NCBI RefSeq assembly: GCF_031455195.1
Contig: NZ_JAVDSH010000004.1
Span: 62,001 to 126,000 of the forward strand
DNA from: Arthrobacter nitroguajacolicus_D
GTDB lineage: Bacteria > Actinomycetota > Actinomycetes > Actinomycetales > Micrococcaceae
Length of the DNA stretch: 64,000 bases
Reading direction: 5' to 3'
Position numbers and translations under genes: made by a program. Within the stretch, counting starts at the first letter, position 1, and each line of letters starts with the position of its first letter. Shown in pieces: positions 1-8,228 of this stretch. The notes beneath the pieces are model-generated. The model saw only the letters and a list, made by a program, of their open reading frames with translations. It was not told the origin of the DNA and made no database searches.

Positions 1-414
1 TTTCGCACCCGCAAATGGGTGCGGCCCGAGGACCTGAACGCCAACGGCACACTCTTTGGTGGCAGCCTGCTGAAGTGGATCGACGAAGAGGCAGCGATCT
101 ACGCCATCCTCCAGCTTGGCAACGGCCGGGCCGTGACCAAGTACATCTCCGAGATCAACTTCGTGAGCTCGGCTGTGCAAGGCGACCTGATCGAGATGGG
201 GCTGACGGCCAAGCGCTTCGGCCGCACCTCCCTGACCATGCGCGCCGAAGTGCGCAACATGATCACCCGCCAGGCCATCTTGACCATCGAGGAAATAGTC
301 TTCGTAAACCTGGGCGCCGACGGACGGCCGCAGCCGCACGGCTACACGGAAATCACCTACGACCGGGACCGCATCCCCACGCATCACCTGACGGAAACGC
401 TGGACGAGGACTGA
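1..414 (+). CDS. Acyl-CoA thioesterase, hotdog fold (5' end cut by window edge)
   Basis: Hydrolyses acyl-CoA thioesters in the cytoplasm by family assignment (YciA/BFIT-like). The frame is open from base 1, and the visible part contains the hotdog signature N-x-x-G-T-L-F-G-G-x-L-L-K-W-I-D-E, in which the Asn/Asp and the helix glycines form the active-site region. A later motif, SEINF-VSS-V-GD, is also typical. The GTG at 19 is probably internal, because the frame continues upstream with basic and aromatic residues. The substrate cannot be inferred. Confidence 0.85.
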   Translation, partial: FRTRKWVRPEDLNANGTLFGGSLLKWIDEEAAIYAILQLGNGRAVTKYISEINFVSSAVQGDLIEMGLTAKRFGRTSLTMRAEVRNMITRQAILTIEEIVFVNLGADGRPQPHGYTEITYDRDRIPTHHLTETLDED

Positions 415-582
415 ACCACCCGGCGTCGCGCGCTTAATCCGGACGCTGGGATGGCGGCACAACGTTCCGTCCCGCTTGCTGACTCCGGCGCACGGGATAA
501 CGCCAAGGTGCGGTCCGGTCCGGTGCTGGTCAACGTCACGCGGATCAAGGTCGCCGGCAGGATGACGTGTGCTCGGAGCAAC

Positions 583-816
583 CTACTGCAGGTACCGGAA
601 GACAGTCCAGGACCTGGAATTCAGGCAGCAGTCGGCGGAGTGTCGCGCGCTGAAAGTTGCCTTGCGGCCAACACCGGCTGAGCGGAACATGGCCTTGCCT
701 CCGCAAGCCAAACAGACCAATTGCTGCCGCCGCGGTTCCTGCCGGTACTCATCAAGGTTGTCGAAGTCCTCGGCGTCCCAGTCCTTCCGGTCGGCGAGGC
801 ACAGTGCCCTTCTCAT
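583..816 (-). pseudogene. 5' remnant of a zinc-ribbon (CoiA-like N-terminus?) gene
   Basis: The first about 63 codons (816 down to 628) read like a real conserved N-terminus: an acidic FDNLDEYRQEPRRQQL segment, then a CLACGGKA-type CxxC knuckle, then FSARH..C. After that the sequence degenerates and stops within 15 codons. No downstream continuation is visible in any frame before the thioesterase. The best reading is a truncated gene copy. It is less likely an intact 77-residue protein. The family assignment is from memory of the motif style and is weak. Confidence 0.35.
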
Positions 817-856
817 CTGCGGTGGCTTTCGATCGTAAACAGCTGTTAAAACGGGT

Positions 857-886
857 GCTGGCGGCCGCGGGAACGCGGCCGCCAGC
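857..886 (-). terminator. Hairpin terminator after the SDR gene
   Basis: A perfect 13-bp GC-rich stem (857-869 with 874-886) closes a GGAA/TTCC loop. On the minus strand it is followed by ACCCGTTTTAAC, so it probably ends the transcript of the leftward SDR gene. It could also stop any rightward transcript (TTGTATTT follows on the plus strand). Confidence 0.7.
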
Positions 887-962
887 TTGTATTTCCGGTG
901 ACGGGAGTGATGCCACCGGAACCTGTGGGCTGCTGACCGGAAGGATCAGCAGCGGTCGAACG

Positions 963-1712
963 TCAGCGCCGGTCGAACGTCAGGCCGCCGGGCACCTGGA
1001 ACGTCGGCATGAGTTCGAGCATGCCCACGTTGACGTGGCGCGGCGTTTCGATGGCGTAGTCCAGGGCATTGACGATGTCGTCCGTGGTCAGCGACTCGTA
1101 GCCTTCGTAGTAGGTCTGCCAGGCTTCTTCCATGGCCTCGGGCGTGCCGCCCATGTTGCGGCCGAAGATCTCAGTCTCCACGCGGCCCGGGCAAATCTCG
1201 GTGACGCGGATGCGCTTTCCCACGGTGTCATTGCGGAGCTGTCGGGAAATCTGGTGCACTGCGGCTTTGGTGGCGTGATAGACCGTGTGGCCGTAGAAGT
1301 TGTACACGCCGGCGATCGAGCTGATATTGATGACATGCCCCAGGTCGCGCTCCACCATGCCGGGCAGCACCAGGCGGGTGAGCTGCAGAAGGCCGCGAAG
1401 ATTCACGTCCACCAGCTCGTCAATGTCCGCTTCGGACGAGTCCAGGATGTTGCCTGGCCGGGAGACACCGGCACAGTTCACCAGGACGTCCACCTTGAGG
1501 TCACTCACGACGGCGGCCAGCGCGGCGGTGTCGGTCAGGTCCACTACGTGCGGGACTGCTCCGGTGCGGTCTGCCAACTCGGCGAGGCGTTCCTCGTTGC
1601 GGGCCACGGCGTGCACGGTCAGGCCGCGCTTGGCGAGGCGTTCGGCGATGGCTGCGCCCATACCGGTTGATGCTCCGGTGACGAGGGCTGTGGTGTAGTC
1701 GGAAAAAGACAT
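963..1712 (-). CDS. SDR family NAD(P)-dependent oxidoreductase
   Basis: A classical short-chain dehydrogenase/reductase of 249 aa. The Rossmann motif TGASTGMG is at residues 12-19, NCAG at 79-82, the catalytic Ser at about 131, and YxxxK (Tyr145, Lys149) in YHATK. The start at 1712 has GGAGGA just upstream; an ATG four codons earlier lacks spacing to a ribosome binding site. It follows the transporter in the same orientation, so it may act on the imported compound. The substrate is unknown. YdfG-like hydroxy-acid or serine dehydrogenases have the same layout. Confidence 0.9.
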   Translation of the reverse strand: MSFSDYTTALVTGASTGMGAAIAERLAKRGLTVHAVARNEERLAELADRTGAVPHVVDLTDTAALAAVVSDLKVDVLVNCAGVSRPGNILDSSEADIDELVDVNLRGLLQLTRLVLPGMVERDLGHVINISSIAGVYNFYGHTVYHATKAAVHQISRQLRNDTVGKRIRVTEICPGRVETEIFGRNMGGTPEAMEEAWQTYYEGYESLTTDDIVNALDYAIETPRHVNVGMLELMPTFQVPGGLTFDRR

Positions 1713-1743
1713 GGGGTCCTCCAAAAGGTGGGAAGTCGTTGGC

Positions 1744-1783
1744 GGCTCAGTGCGCCGGGCCCGGAAGCCCGGCGCACTGAGCC
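1744..1783 (-). terminator. Strong intercistronic hairpin (transporter/SDR)
   Basis: A perfect 17-bp stem (1744-1760 with 1767-1783) and a 6-base loop lie 14 bases beyond the transporter stop codon and just before the SDR ribosome binding site. No T-run follows on the minus strand. It may therefore attenuate or stabilise the transporter mRNA instead of fully terminating it. Confidence 0.6.
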
Positions 1784-1797
1784 GGAGAGAGTGGCGG

Positions 1798-3138
1798 CTA
1801 CGCGTCGCGCAACGGTTCGTGGGCCCGGTCCTTGACAGTGCTGACGGCGATCAGCGTGCCGAGGGCCGTGATGACTGCGTAGAACGCGGGCATGTAGATG
1901 TTGCCGGTGCTGCCGATCAGCCAGGTCATGAGCAGCGGGGCCGTGCCGCCGAAGAGGGCCGAGGAGATGTTGTAGCCAAGGCCGTACGCGGAGTAGCGGA
2001 CGCGGGTGGGGAACAGTTCCACGATCAGGATATGGATGACTGCGGTGTGGCCGGCGAAGACGATGGCCATGATGCAGGCACCGAGGATGGCCAGGCCCAT
2101 TTCACCGGTGGCGATGAGTGCGTAGGACGGGATGCCGAGGACTGCCATGGCGATGGCGGATCCGGCGATGACCTTCTTGCGGCCAACGCGGTCCGACAAA
2201 GCTCCCATGAACGGGATGGCGATGCAGATGACCACGAGGCTGCAAGCGGTGACAAGGAGGGCTTCGCCGATGGTGAAGTTCAGCTGCTTGCCCTTGAGGA
2301 ATGTGGGCATGTAGGAGAACAGAACGTAGTAGCCGGAGCCGTTCATCAGCGGGATGAAGAGGGCCAGGAGCATGGCACGGCGGTGTTCCTTGGACTGGAA
2401 AGCTTCCTTGAGCGGGTTCTTGGAGAGACCGCCCTCTTCCTTGAGCTTCTCGAAGTTGGGGGTATCGCTGATGGCCTTGCGGATGTACCAGCCGATGATC
2501 CCCATGGGGATGGCGACCAGGAACGGGATGCGCCACGCGAACGAACCGAACCCGCCGCCGTCGATCGCTGCTTGGGTGAGCCACGGCGACATGGAGAAGG
2601 CGACCAAGGTACCGGTAAGCAGAGCAGCGAAGGAAGCAATCTGCGCATAGGAGGTGATGATGCCGCGCTTGCCTTCGGGGGCGTGTTCAGCGAGGAAGGT
2701 CATGGCGCCGGCAGCTTCGCCACCGACCGAGAAGCCCTGCAGGAGACGCAGAAGGACCAACAGGATCGGCGCCGCGACGCCGATGGCCGCATACGGGGGC
2801 AGCAGGCCAATACCTGCGGTGGCAACACTGATCAGCAGAATGACGAAGACCAGTAGCTTTTGCCTGCCGATCCGGTCACCAAGGTAGCCACACACCACTG
2901 CGCCGAGCGGGCGGACGAAGAAGGAGACCGCATAGCCTGCGAACACGAAGAGGAGGGCGTTGTCCGGATTGCCCGGCGCCAGGAAGACGAGCGCCAGCGT
3001 TCCCGCCATGAAGGCGAAAATGCCGTTGTCGTACAGCTCCACGAAGATGCCAACACAACCTGCGGTGACAACCTTGCGGGTTTGGCGGCTGGTGAGCCGC
3101 TCATGCTGCACTGGCGCAGCGTTGGTGCTTGCGGTCAT
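1798..3138 (-). CDS. MFS transporter, metabolite:H+ symporter (MHS) family
   Basis: A 446-residue inner-membrane secondary transporter with about 12 hydrophobic segments. Family motifs are GYLGDRIGRQK between TM2 and TM3, LRLLQGFSVGGE in TM4, and a repeat of the loop signature as GALSDRVGRKK in the second half. Relatives carry shikimate, alpha-ketoglutarate, proline/betaine or dicarboxylates. It sits 55 bases downstream of pxpC, so it probably imports a substrate processed by the oxoprolinase or SDR genes. 5-Oxoproline uptake is an inference only. Confidence 0.9.
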   Translation of the reverse strand: MTASTNAAPVQHERLTSRQTRKVVTAGCVGIFVELYDNGIFAFMAGTLALVFLAPGNPDNALLFVFAGYAVSFFVRPLGAVVCGYLGDRIGRQKLLVFVILLISVATAGIGLLPPYAAIGVAAPILLVLLRLLQGFSVGGEAAGAMTFLAEHAPEGKRGIITSYAQIASFAALLTGTLVAFSMSPWLTQAAIDGGGFGSFAWRIPFLVAIPMGIIGWYIRKAISDTPNFEKLKEEGGLSKNPLKEAFQSKEHRRAMLLALFIPLMNGSGYYVLFSYMPTFLKGKQLNFTIGEALLVTACSLVVICIAIPFMGALSDRVGRKKVIAGSAIAMAVLGIPSYALIATGEMGLAILGACIMAIVFAGHTAVIHILIVELFPTRVRYSAYGLGYNISSALFGGTAPLLMTWLIGSTGNIYMPAFYAVITALGTLIAVSTVKDRAHEPLRDA

Positions 3139-3193
3139 GACTTTTCCTTACTGGGATGAGCGTAGCAACGCCTACTGGTATGACGACAGGGTT

Positions 3194-4207
3194 TTAGCTG
3201 CATGCCGCAACCGGTAGGTCCTGCCACTGGGGACGGCATCCAATGCCGAGGAGTCCGAAGACGGTGTTGACGGATTCGCGGAGGGTCTCAAGCTGGGTCC
3301 GCGAGCGTCGATGGGCGGCAGTTGCTTCTGCCACTGTGGTTTTCCGAAAACGGACTTTGTCCCCTGGCCTTGCTTGGGCCAGGACATCCAGTCCGGTGCT
3401 GGTGACCACTGCGAGTACGGGATAACCGGCGGTGACGCCGCGTCCCCGGTGCAGTACCAGCAGCTCTTCCCTTGAGGGAACCTCGACGGCGCCCACTGGC
3501 ACTCCGCGGGACAGGACCTCGCCGTTTGAGGTTCTTTCCGGAAGTTCTCCGCCGAGCCGCAGGCCGATGTGGTTGCTGCGGCCGCTCACGGCGTACTCCG
3601 AGGTGAAGAGCAGTTCACCGGATTCGCCAAACTCGGCGACGTCCGGTCCGTCGGTCACGTCGACCAACAGGTCTGAGTCCATGCTGGGGCGTTCAAGTCC
3701 CAGCCGGAAAAGGGGAAGGTCGAAGTAGGGCTGGCGTACGGGGCCAACGCTCCTGCGGGTCAGGAGGCGGGTGCCTTCCTTGAGTTGCAGTCCGAAGCCC
3801 ACCACGGTGTCCGGAGCTACACTGCCCAGCAGGGTTTCTGCCTCGATGGAGCCGTGGATCGCCAGGTACGCGCGGAGGCCGCAGTGGATTCCGCGGACGG
3901 ACACTGTTTCTCCGGCGCGCACCGACACTGGTTCCCACTGGCTCGCCTGACGACCACCAACTGTGAGCGTCAGGGGAGCCCCGGTGACGGCGATCAGGAT
4001 GTCGGTGGTGGCCTTCATCCGGAAGTCCAGGGCCGCGATCTCCACCAGGGGATGGTTGTCCAGGTTCCCTGCCAGGATGTTGGCGGCACGGGCCGAGTAC
4101 TGGTCCAGGGCCCCGTTGACCGGAAGGCCGAAGCGGGGGCCACGGGTCCTGCCGAGGTCAGTAACCACCGAGTTGCCTGGCTGCTGGATGAGGATTTCGC
4201 CGGTCAT
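3194..4207 (-). CDS. pxpC: 5-oxoprolinase subunit C (biotin-dependent carboxyltransferase family)
   Basis: PxpC works with PxpA and PxpB to hydrolyse 5-oxoproline to glutamate with ATP. The 337-residue product has the family opening QPGNSVVTDLGRTRG followed by GLPVNGALDQYSARAAN, and the late segment HRGRGVTAGYPVLAVV, both typical of the YbgK/urea-amidolyase-like fold. The start at 4207 overlaps the pxpB stop as ATGA, indicating translational coupling. An in-frame extension upstream to 4372 lies inside pxpB and is rejected. Confidence 0.92.
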   Translation of the reverse strand: MTGEILIQQPGNSVVTDLGRTRGPRFGLPVNGALDQYSARAANILAGNLDNHPLVEIAALDFRMKATTDILIAVTGAPLTLTVGGRQASQWEPVSVRAGETVSVRGIHCGLRAYLAIHGSIEAETLLGSVAPDTVVGFGLQLKEGTRLLTRRSVGPVRQPYFDLPLFRLGLERPSMDSDLLVDVTDGPDVAEFGESGELLFTSEYAVSGRSNHIGLRLGGELPERTSNGEVLSRGVPVGAVEVPSREELLVLHRGRGVTAGYPVLAVVTSTGLDVLAQARPGDKVRFRKTTVAEATAAHRRSRTQLETLRESVNTVFGLLGIGCRPQWQDLPVAACS

Positions 4208-4941
4208 GGCTGCACTCCTGGTTCCAAGGGTTCCAGCTCCAGGCCGGCGTAGTCGCTGAACTCCTCTGGGCGGATCTGGCGGAACCGCAGGATGTCCCCC
4301 GGCTCGTAAGGCACCAGAGGCTCGCGGTGAATGTTCAGTACCGACAAGGGAGTCTGTCCGATGACGCACCAACCACCCGGGGCCATTGCCGGAGCGATGA
4401 CTGCCTGCCGACCGGCCACGGAGACGGCTCCAGCCGGGACGCTGAGCCGGGGATCCTTGAGCCGCGGCACGGGCTTGGGGAATGCGGGCCCGTCCATCAT
4501 CGGGGACCCGGCGGGCGCGCCGAGGCAGCGGACGGTGTACGTCTTTTCGATGTGGAGGCGGATGACCTCCTCCACGGAGATCCCCTGGTGCTCAGCGACG
4601 CGCTCCAAGTCGGGGCCGTACCCGCCGCCATACACGACGGGGACATCGAACTCGCGGGGTGCTTTTGCGGACTCGTCGGCGTGGGCGAGCTCCAACAGTC
4701 CCAGCTTCACGAAGGCCCGGACCTGGCGGGCAGAAACGAGGAGGGGATCGAACTCCACCAACACCGAATCGTAGGTGGGAACCGCGCCGTGTAGACCTTC
4801 GGCACCGCAGTTTTCGAGCCAGTTGGCCAGCCCATGGACGGTGAGCCAGTTCTGTTCGCTCGCTTCGGAGATGGCAACCACACGCACTGCGGAGTCTCCG
4901 GACTCGTAGATCTCGGTGGGAGACGCTGTGAGGACGGACAT
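4204..4941 (-). CDS. pxpB: 5-oxoprolinase subunit B (KipI/YbgJ family)
   Basis: The 245-residue second subunit of the PxpABC 5-oxoprolinase. Family features include GDSAVRVV near the N-terminus, the VPTYDSVLVEFDP strand, VPVVYGGGYGPDLE, and the C-terminal GGWCVIGQTPL-x-LN segment. It starts at the ATG at 4941, one base before the pxpA stop region, and ends in an ATGA overlap with pxpC. The order A-B-C is the usual one. Confidence 0.92.
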   Translation of the reverse strand: MSVLTASPTEIYESGDSAVRVVAISEASEQNWLTVHGLANWLENCGAEGLHGAVPTYDSVLVEFDPLLVSARQVRAFVKLGLLELAHADESAKAPREFDVPVVYGGGYGPDLERVAEHQGISVEEVIRLHIEKTYTVRCLGAPAGSPMMDGPAFPKPVPRLKDPRLSVPAGAVSVAGRQAVIAPAMAPGGWCVIGQTPLSVLNIHREPLVPYEPGDILRFRQIRPEEFSDYAGLELEPLEPGVQP

Positions 4942-4942
4942 G

Positions 4943-5731
4943 TCAGGCCGCTTTCTTCTTTGCGTCCATGACCTCAGCCAGGGGTGCGATGTGGACACCG
5001 GCGGTAATGAGTTCCGAACGGATCCGACGGGCCAGCTGCACGGCGCCAGGGTTGTCCCCGTGCAGGAGGAGGGTGTCCACGGCGATGTCCAGGTCCGCAC
5101 CGTTGGCGCAGCGGACCTTGCCCTCAACCACCATGCGCAGGGTACGGTCCACGATCTCCGTAGGATCATGCAGCACGGCACCGGGCTGGCTGCGGGGAAC
5201 CAGCGTGCCGCCTTCCTGGTAGGCGCGGTCCACGATGCCCACGATTGCGACGTCCAGCCCGGCGTCGCGTGACGCTGCAGCCAGTTCGCCTTCCTGGGCC
5301 ACCACGATCAGTTCGTTGTCGACGCGGACCGCGGCTTCAGCCACAGCCTTGGCATAGTCGTCGCGGACTGCGACGAGGTTGCCAAGCCGGCCGTGCGGGG
5401 CCAGGTGCGTGACCTTGGTGCCGTGGAAAGCGGCGAAGCCGTTCAACGCGCCCAGCTGATACAGAACATCGTTCCGGACCTCGTCGGCAGTGAGGCCCAT
5501 GTCCCGCCGTCCGAACCCTCGCAGGTCAGGGAAGCTTGGATGTGCCCCGATGCCGACTCCGCGGCGAACGCACTCAGCCACCGTGGCCGCCATGATGTCC
5601 GGATCACCGGCATGGAACCCGCACGCGATATTGGCGCTTGAAACGATCTCCAGGAGCTCGGAATCGTCGCCAATGGTGTAGGCGCCAAATCCCTCTCCAA
5701 GATCCGCTACAAGATCAATTATCGGGTTCAC
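4943..5731 (-). CDS. pxpA: 5-oxoprolinase subunit A (LamB/YcsF family)
   Basis: The 262-residue catalytic-barrel subunit of 5-oxoprolinase. It shows the family start DLVADLGEGFG, SANIACGFHAGDP, GAHPSFPD and the late LLLHGDNPGA. I chose the GTG at 5731 because homology begins right there (VNPIIDLVADLGEGFG) and GGAAAGAG precedes it. The open frame runs on to 5863 without family-like sequence. It is the first gene of the leftward pxpABC-transporter-SDR operon, divergent from a LysR gene. Confidence 0.92.
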   Translation of the reverse strand: MNPIIDLVADLGEGFGAYTIGDDSELLEIVSSANIACGFHAGDPDIMAATVAECVRRGVGIGAHPSFPDLRGFGRRDMGLTADEVRNDVLYQLGALNGFAAFHGTKVTHLAPHGRLGNLVAVRDDYAKAVAEAAVRVDNELIVVAQEGELAAASRDAGLDVAIVGIVDRAYQEGGTLVPRSQPGAVLHDPTEIVDRTLRMVVEGKVRCANGADLDIAVDTLLLHGDNPGAVQLARRIRSELITAGVHIAPLAEVMDAKKKAA

Positions 5732-6063
5732 GTGGTTCTCTTTCCGTGTGGTTCTGCAGGTAATGCGGGAATTTGCCAACGCCGCGTAATGGGTCATAAA
5801 AGAATTCCCGGTAAATGGCAGTCGCCGGAGTAAATCGAGGGCGTTGTCTGAAGTTCGTTCCAAAAGTCTCGCACCCGTCGGGACCCCTGCACAAAGACCT
5901 AATAGCTATCCCGTGATAGGTCTCCGTTATGACGTACACCACCCGGCCCTGTGGCATGGGTCCCAGCGGAACCCTGCTGGGAGATGCGTCTATATTTGAA
6001 CATCGGGACCTGCCACCCAGGGGACTTCCCACCCACGGGGCACGGCTCCAGGAAGGTACATCC
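5732..6063. promoter_or_regulatory. Divergent pxpA/lysR control region
   Basis: This 332-base non-coding stretch lies between two divergently transcribed genes. It contains the inverted repeat AGACCTA (5895-5901) and TAGGTCT (5917-5923) with 15 bases between, a plausible LysR-type operator, and a small hairpin CCCAGC/GCTGGG at about 5964-5982. I see no coding sequence here. Confidence 0.6.
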
Positions 6064-7017
6064 ATGGACACGCGGAAGCTCTCATACTTCGTTCAGATCG
6101 TTGACTCCGGGAGCATCACGAAGGCCGCGGCTGCCCTCCATGTGGCCCAGCCGGCCCTCAGCCAGCAAGTCTCGGCACTGGAGAACGATCTCAAGCAGCG
6201 GCTGCTGATCCGCAGCAAGCAAGGCGTCGAACCCACGGCAGCCGGGCACACGCTCTACCGCCATGCACAGTCGATCCTGCGGCTGGTGGAGCAAGCCCGC
6301 CAGGACGTCGCTTCCTCCGGCGCCGCACCCTCGGGCCGGGTGTCCATTGCCATCGCGCCGTACAGCATGGCCTCCAGCCTGACTCCCCAGATCATCAGCG
6401 AGGTCGGCCGCCGCTACCCGGATATCGTGGTCCACCTGACCGAGATTTTTGGCGGAGTCCTGAGCGAAGCCATCAAGAACGGCCGCCTCGACATGGCGTT
6501 GATTTACGAGCCTGGAAAGATCCGGGGCGTTCAATTCACCACCATGATCGTCGAAGACCTCCACCTGGTGGTGCACCCGGACGTGGACCTCGCCCCCGGC
6601 AAAGACGGCAAGAACACCATCACGCTTGCGGAAGCCAGCACAGTAGGGCTGTTCCTGCCGGAGAAGAACCACACCCTTCGCCAGCTCATCGAAAAAGGCT
6701 TGGCGGACCAGGACCTGCCTTTGAGGCTGGTGGGCGAAGTGGAATCCGTCCCTTCCCTGACCAGGCTCATCCGGGCGAACCTCGGCGGCACGGTGTTGCC
6801 CAAATCAGCAGCGGATGCCCTCTTCCCGGACCAGGACTTCAAGGTGCTGCGGATCGTGGAACCCGGCCTGCAGAGCAAGATCGCCCTGTGCACCCCGGAC
6901 CACGAGCCCTTGTCCGAGGCCGCGTCTGCCGTGCTGCTGGTGGTCAAAGAGATGCTCCATCAGCAACTGATCAACAAGTACGGGACCGACCCCGTGCAAC
7001 TCCCGGCCCATCCATAA
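6064..7017 (+). CDS. LysR-family transcriptional regulator
   Basis: A 317-residue LTTR. The N-terminal winged helix-turn-helix shows LSYFVQIVDSGSITKAAAAL and QPALSQQVSALE (residues about 5-45), then a linker helix and a two-lobed co-inducer domain (about 90-300). The start at 6064 is preceded by AGGAAGG. It is divergent from pxpA, so it most likely controls the 5-oxoprolinase operon and itself through the AGACCTA/TAGGTCT repeat. Its N-terminus resembles nitrogen-assimilation LTTRs of the Nac type, which would fit 5-oxoproline as a nitrogen source (inference). Confidence 0.9.
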   Translation: MDTRKLSYFVQIVDSGSITKAAAALHVAQPALSQQVSALENDLKQRLLIRSKQGVEPTAAGHTLYRHAQSILRLVEQARQDVASSGAAPSGRVSIAIAPYSMASSLTPQIISEVGRRYPDIVVHLTEIFGGVLSEAIKNGRLDMALIYEPGKIRGVQFTTMIVEDLHLVVHPDVDLAPGKDGKNTITLAEASTVGLFLPEKNHTLRQLIEKGLADQDLPLRLVGEVESVPSLTRLIRANLGGTVLPKSAADALFPDQDFKVLRIVEPGLQSKIALCTPDHEPLSEAASAVLLVVKEMLHQQLINKYGTDPVQLPAHP

Positions 7018-7141
7018 CAAAGCCTTATCCGGACAGACAGCTTTGGTCTTATTCAAGACCGTTTTAATTTCCTAATATCGAATCAGCAAACAATTCGAAA
7101 CCAGCTCACGGATTCCGCGGGCACGTTCAAAGGAAACAACG
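7018..7141 (+). terminator. Short hairpin after lysR
   Basis: GGTCTT-ATTC-AAGACC (7045-7060) is followed by GTTTTAATTT. It is short, but has the layout of an intrinsic terminator. The rest of this gap holds the leader of the small downstream gene. Confidence 0.45.
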
Positions 7142-7363
7142 GTGAAAAAGATCAGCACAGCCGGATGGGTGTCGAATCCAACCCGCGGAACCCTCAGCGC
7201 ACGAACCGGATTCCATTGCCCACGGAACGGCTTCTGGCGCCCCCTTGGCGGGATCGGCGAACCGCTGTTCGTCTTTGAAGGAAGCCTGATGCCGGCGCAC
7301 GCGGGCAACAGCATTGAATGGCACTTGGTGGACACCCGGCCCGGTCGCGCCGGCCTCGACTGA
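7142..7363 (+). CDS. Small hypothetical protein (73 aa)
   Basis: I do not recognise the family. The GTG start at 7142 has AAAGGAAAC upstream. The product is short, rich in Gly, Pro and aromatic residues (SNPTRG-LSARTGFHCPRNGFW), with no membrane segment. A good intrinsic terminator follows 45 bases downstream, which supports a real transcription unit. The composition resembles small soluble actinobacterial proteins of unknown role. Confidence 0.5.
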   Translation: MKKISTAGWVSNPTRGTLSARTGFHCPRNGFWRPLGGIGEPLFVFEGSLMPAHAGNSIEWHLVDTRPGRAGLD

Positions 7364-7408
7364 CCCGGCCACCCGCCGTCGTACCTTAACCGAATCTGCA
7401 CCACGTTG

Positions 7409-7440
7409 AGGCGCCCTGCCACCGGCAAGGCGCCTTTCTT
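7409..7440 (+). terminator. Rho-independent terminator
   Basis: The stem AGGCGCCcTGCC (7409-7420) pairs with GGCAaGGCGCCT (7424-7435), with an ACC loop, and is followed by TTCTT. It serves the small rightward gene. Confidence 0.8.
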
Positions 7441-7482
7441 GTGCTCGAATACAGCAAGCCAAAGAGTCAACGGCACGCCAAA

Positions 7483-7518
7483 GACCGGCCGCTGCTGATG
7501 TACCAGCAGCGGCCGGTC
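7483..7518 (-). terminator. Hairpin terminator after the RraA-type aldolase gene
   Basis: A perfect 15-bp stem (7483-7497 with 7504-7518) with a 6-base loop lies 14 bases beyond the aldolase stop codon. On the minus strand TTTGGCG follows. Confidence 0.7.
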
Positions 7519-7531
7519 CGGGCCGGAGCTC

Positions 7532-8206
7532 CTAGTCTTCGACCAGGAGGCCCTTCTCTTTCAGCTTCTCCGTCAGGCCGCACAGCTCAATGGTGTTGCC
7601 GCCGTCGTGGTAGAGCTTGATGAGTTCGCGTTCGTGGTCGTCGCGGGCCTGGGACAGTGCGATGACTTCCTCGGCCTCTTCGCGGCGGACCACCACAACG
7701 CCGTCGGCATCACCGCGGAGGATGTCGCCGGGGTAGATGATTTCGTCTCCGAAGACGATGGGGTGGTTGATGGGGCCCAACGTTTCCTTAACGGTGCCCT
7801 TGATGCTGACGCTGCCGGAGAACACGGGCAGGCCCAGCTCGATCAGGTCCTGGGTGTCGCGCACGCCGGAGTCGGTGACCATCGCGGCGATGCCCTTGGC
7901 CTTCATGGCGTTGCCCAGGACGTCGCCGAACGTGCCGGCCTCGGCCATTTCCTGCGCACCGACCAACACCACGTCGCCAGCCTGCGCGTAGTGGATGGCC
8001 ACCTGGAGCATGAGGTTGTCCTGCGGTGCACACGCGACGGTGACGGCCGGGCCGCAGAAGGACATGGAGCGGTCGATCGGCTTGATCCTGGAGCTCAGTG
8101 CGCCGCGGCGGCCTTGGGCTTCGTGGATCGTAGCGGAGGAAAAGGCGGCGAGGCGGTTGACGACGTCAGCGTCCGGGCGCTCGAATTTGGTCTTGACGTG
8201 GATCAT
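7532..8206 (-). CDS. RraA-type aldolase: 4-carboxy-4-hydroxy-2-oxoadipate aldolase / oxaloacetate decarboxylase family
   Basis: A 224-residue class II pyruvate aldolase-like protein. It has the metal/catalytic signature in DVLGNAMKAKGIAAMVTDSG and GVRDTQDL (Arg116-Asp117), which in HMG/CHA aldolases positions the substrate and the divalent-metal water network. E. coli RraA lacks this activity. It is the second gene after an aminotransferase (22-base gap), suggesting transamination followed by cleavage of a 4-hydroxy-2-oxo acid into pyruvate (inference). Substrates could be 4-hydroxy-4-methylglutamate-type compounds or an aromatic-cleavage product. Confidence 0.8.
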   Translation of the reverse strand: MIHVKTKFERPDADVVNRLAAFSSATIHEAQGRRGALSSRIKPIDRSMSFCGPAVTVACAPQDNLMLQVAIHYAQAGDVVLVGAQEMAEAGTFGDVLGNAMKAKGIAAMVTDSGVRDTQDLIELGLPVFSGSVSIKGTVKETLGPINHPIVFGDEIIYPGDILRGDADGVVVVRREEAEEVIALSQARDDHERELIKLYHDGGNTIELCGLTEKLKEKGLLVED

Positions 8207-8228
8207 GTTCGGGTTCTTTCTCTGGGGC

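Larger units (their letters stand above)
415..962. other. Intergenic region between convergent genes
   Basis: This 548-base stretch lies between the end of the thioesterase and the end of the SDR gene. Apart from the zinc-ribbon remnant (583-816) and a strong hairpin (857-886), I see no coding frame with convincing start, composition or motifs. Confidence 0.6.

Noticed and set aside
657..1670. Long rightward open frame antisense to the SDR gene
   Set aside because: Composition and lack of motifs mark it as a GC-driven shadow; the SDR on the other strand has full family motifs.
1711..2856. Rightward 381-codon frame across the first MHS transporter
   Set aside because: Asp/Gly/Glu-rich nonsense translation typical of antisense to a membrane protein gene.
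4208..4372. Longer N-terminus for pxpC
   Set aside because: Lies inside pxpB and has no family similarity; ATGA coupling at 4204-4207 fits the family start.
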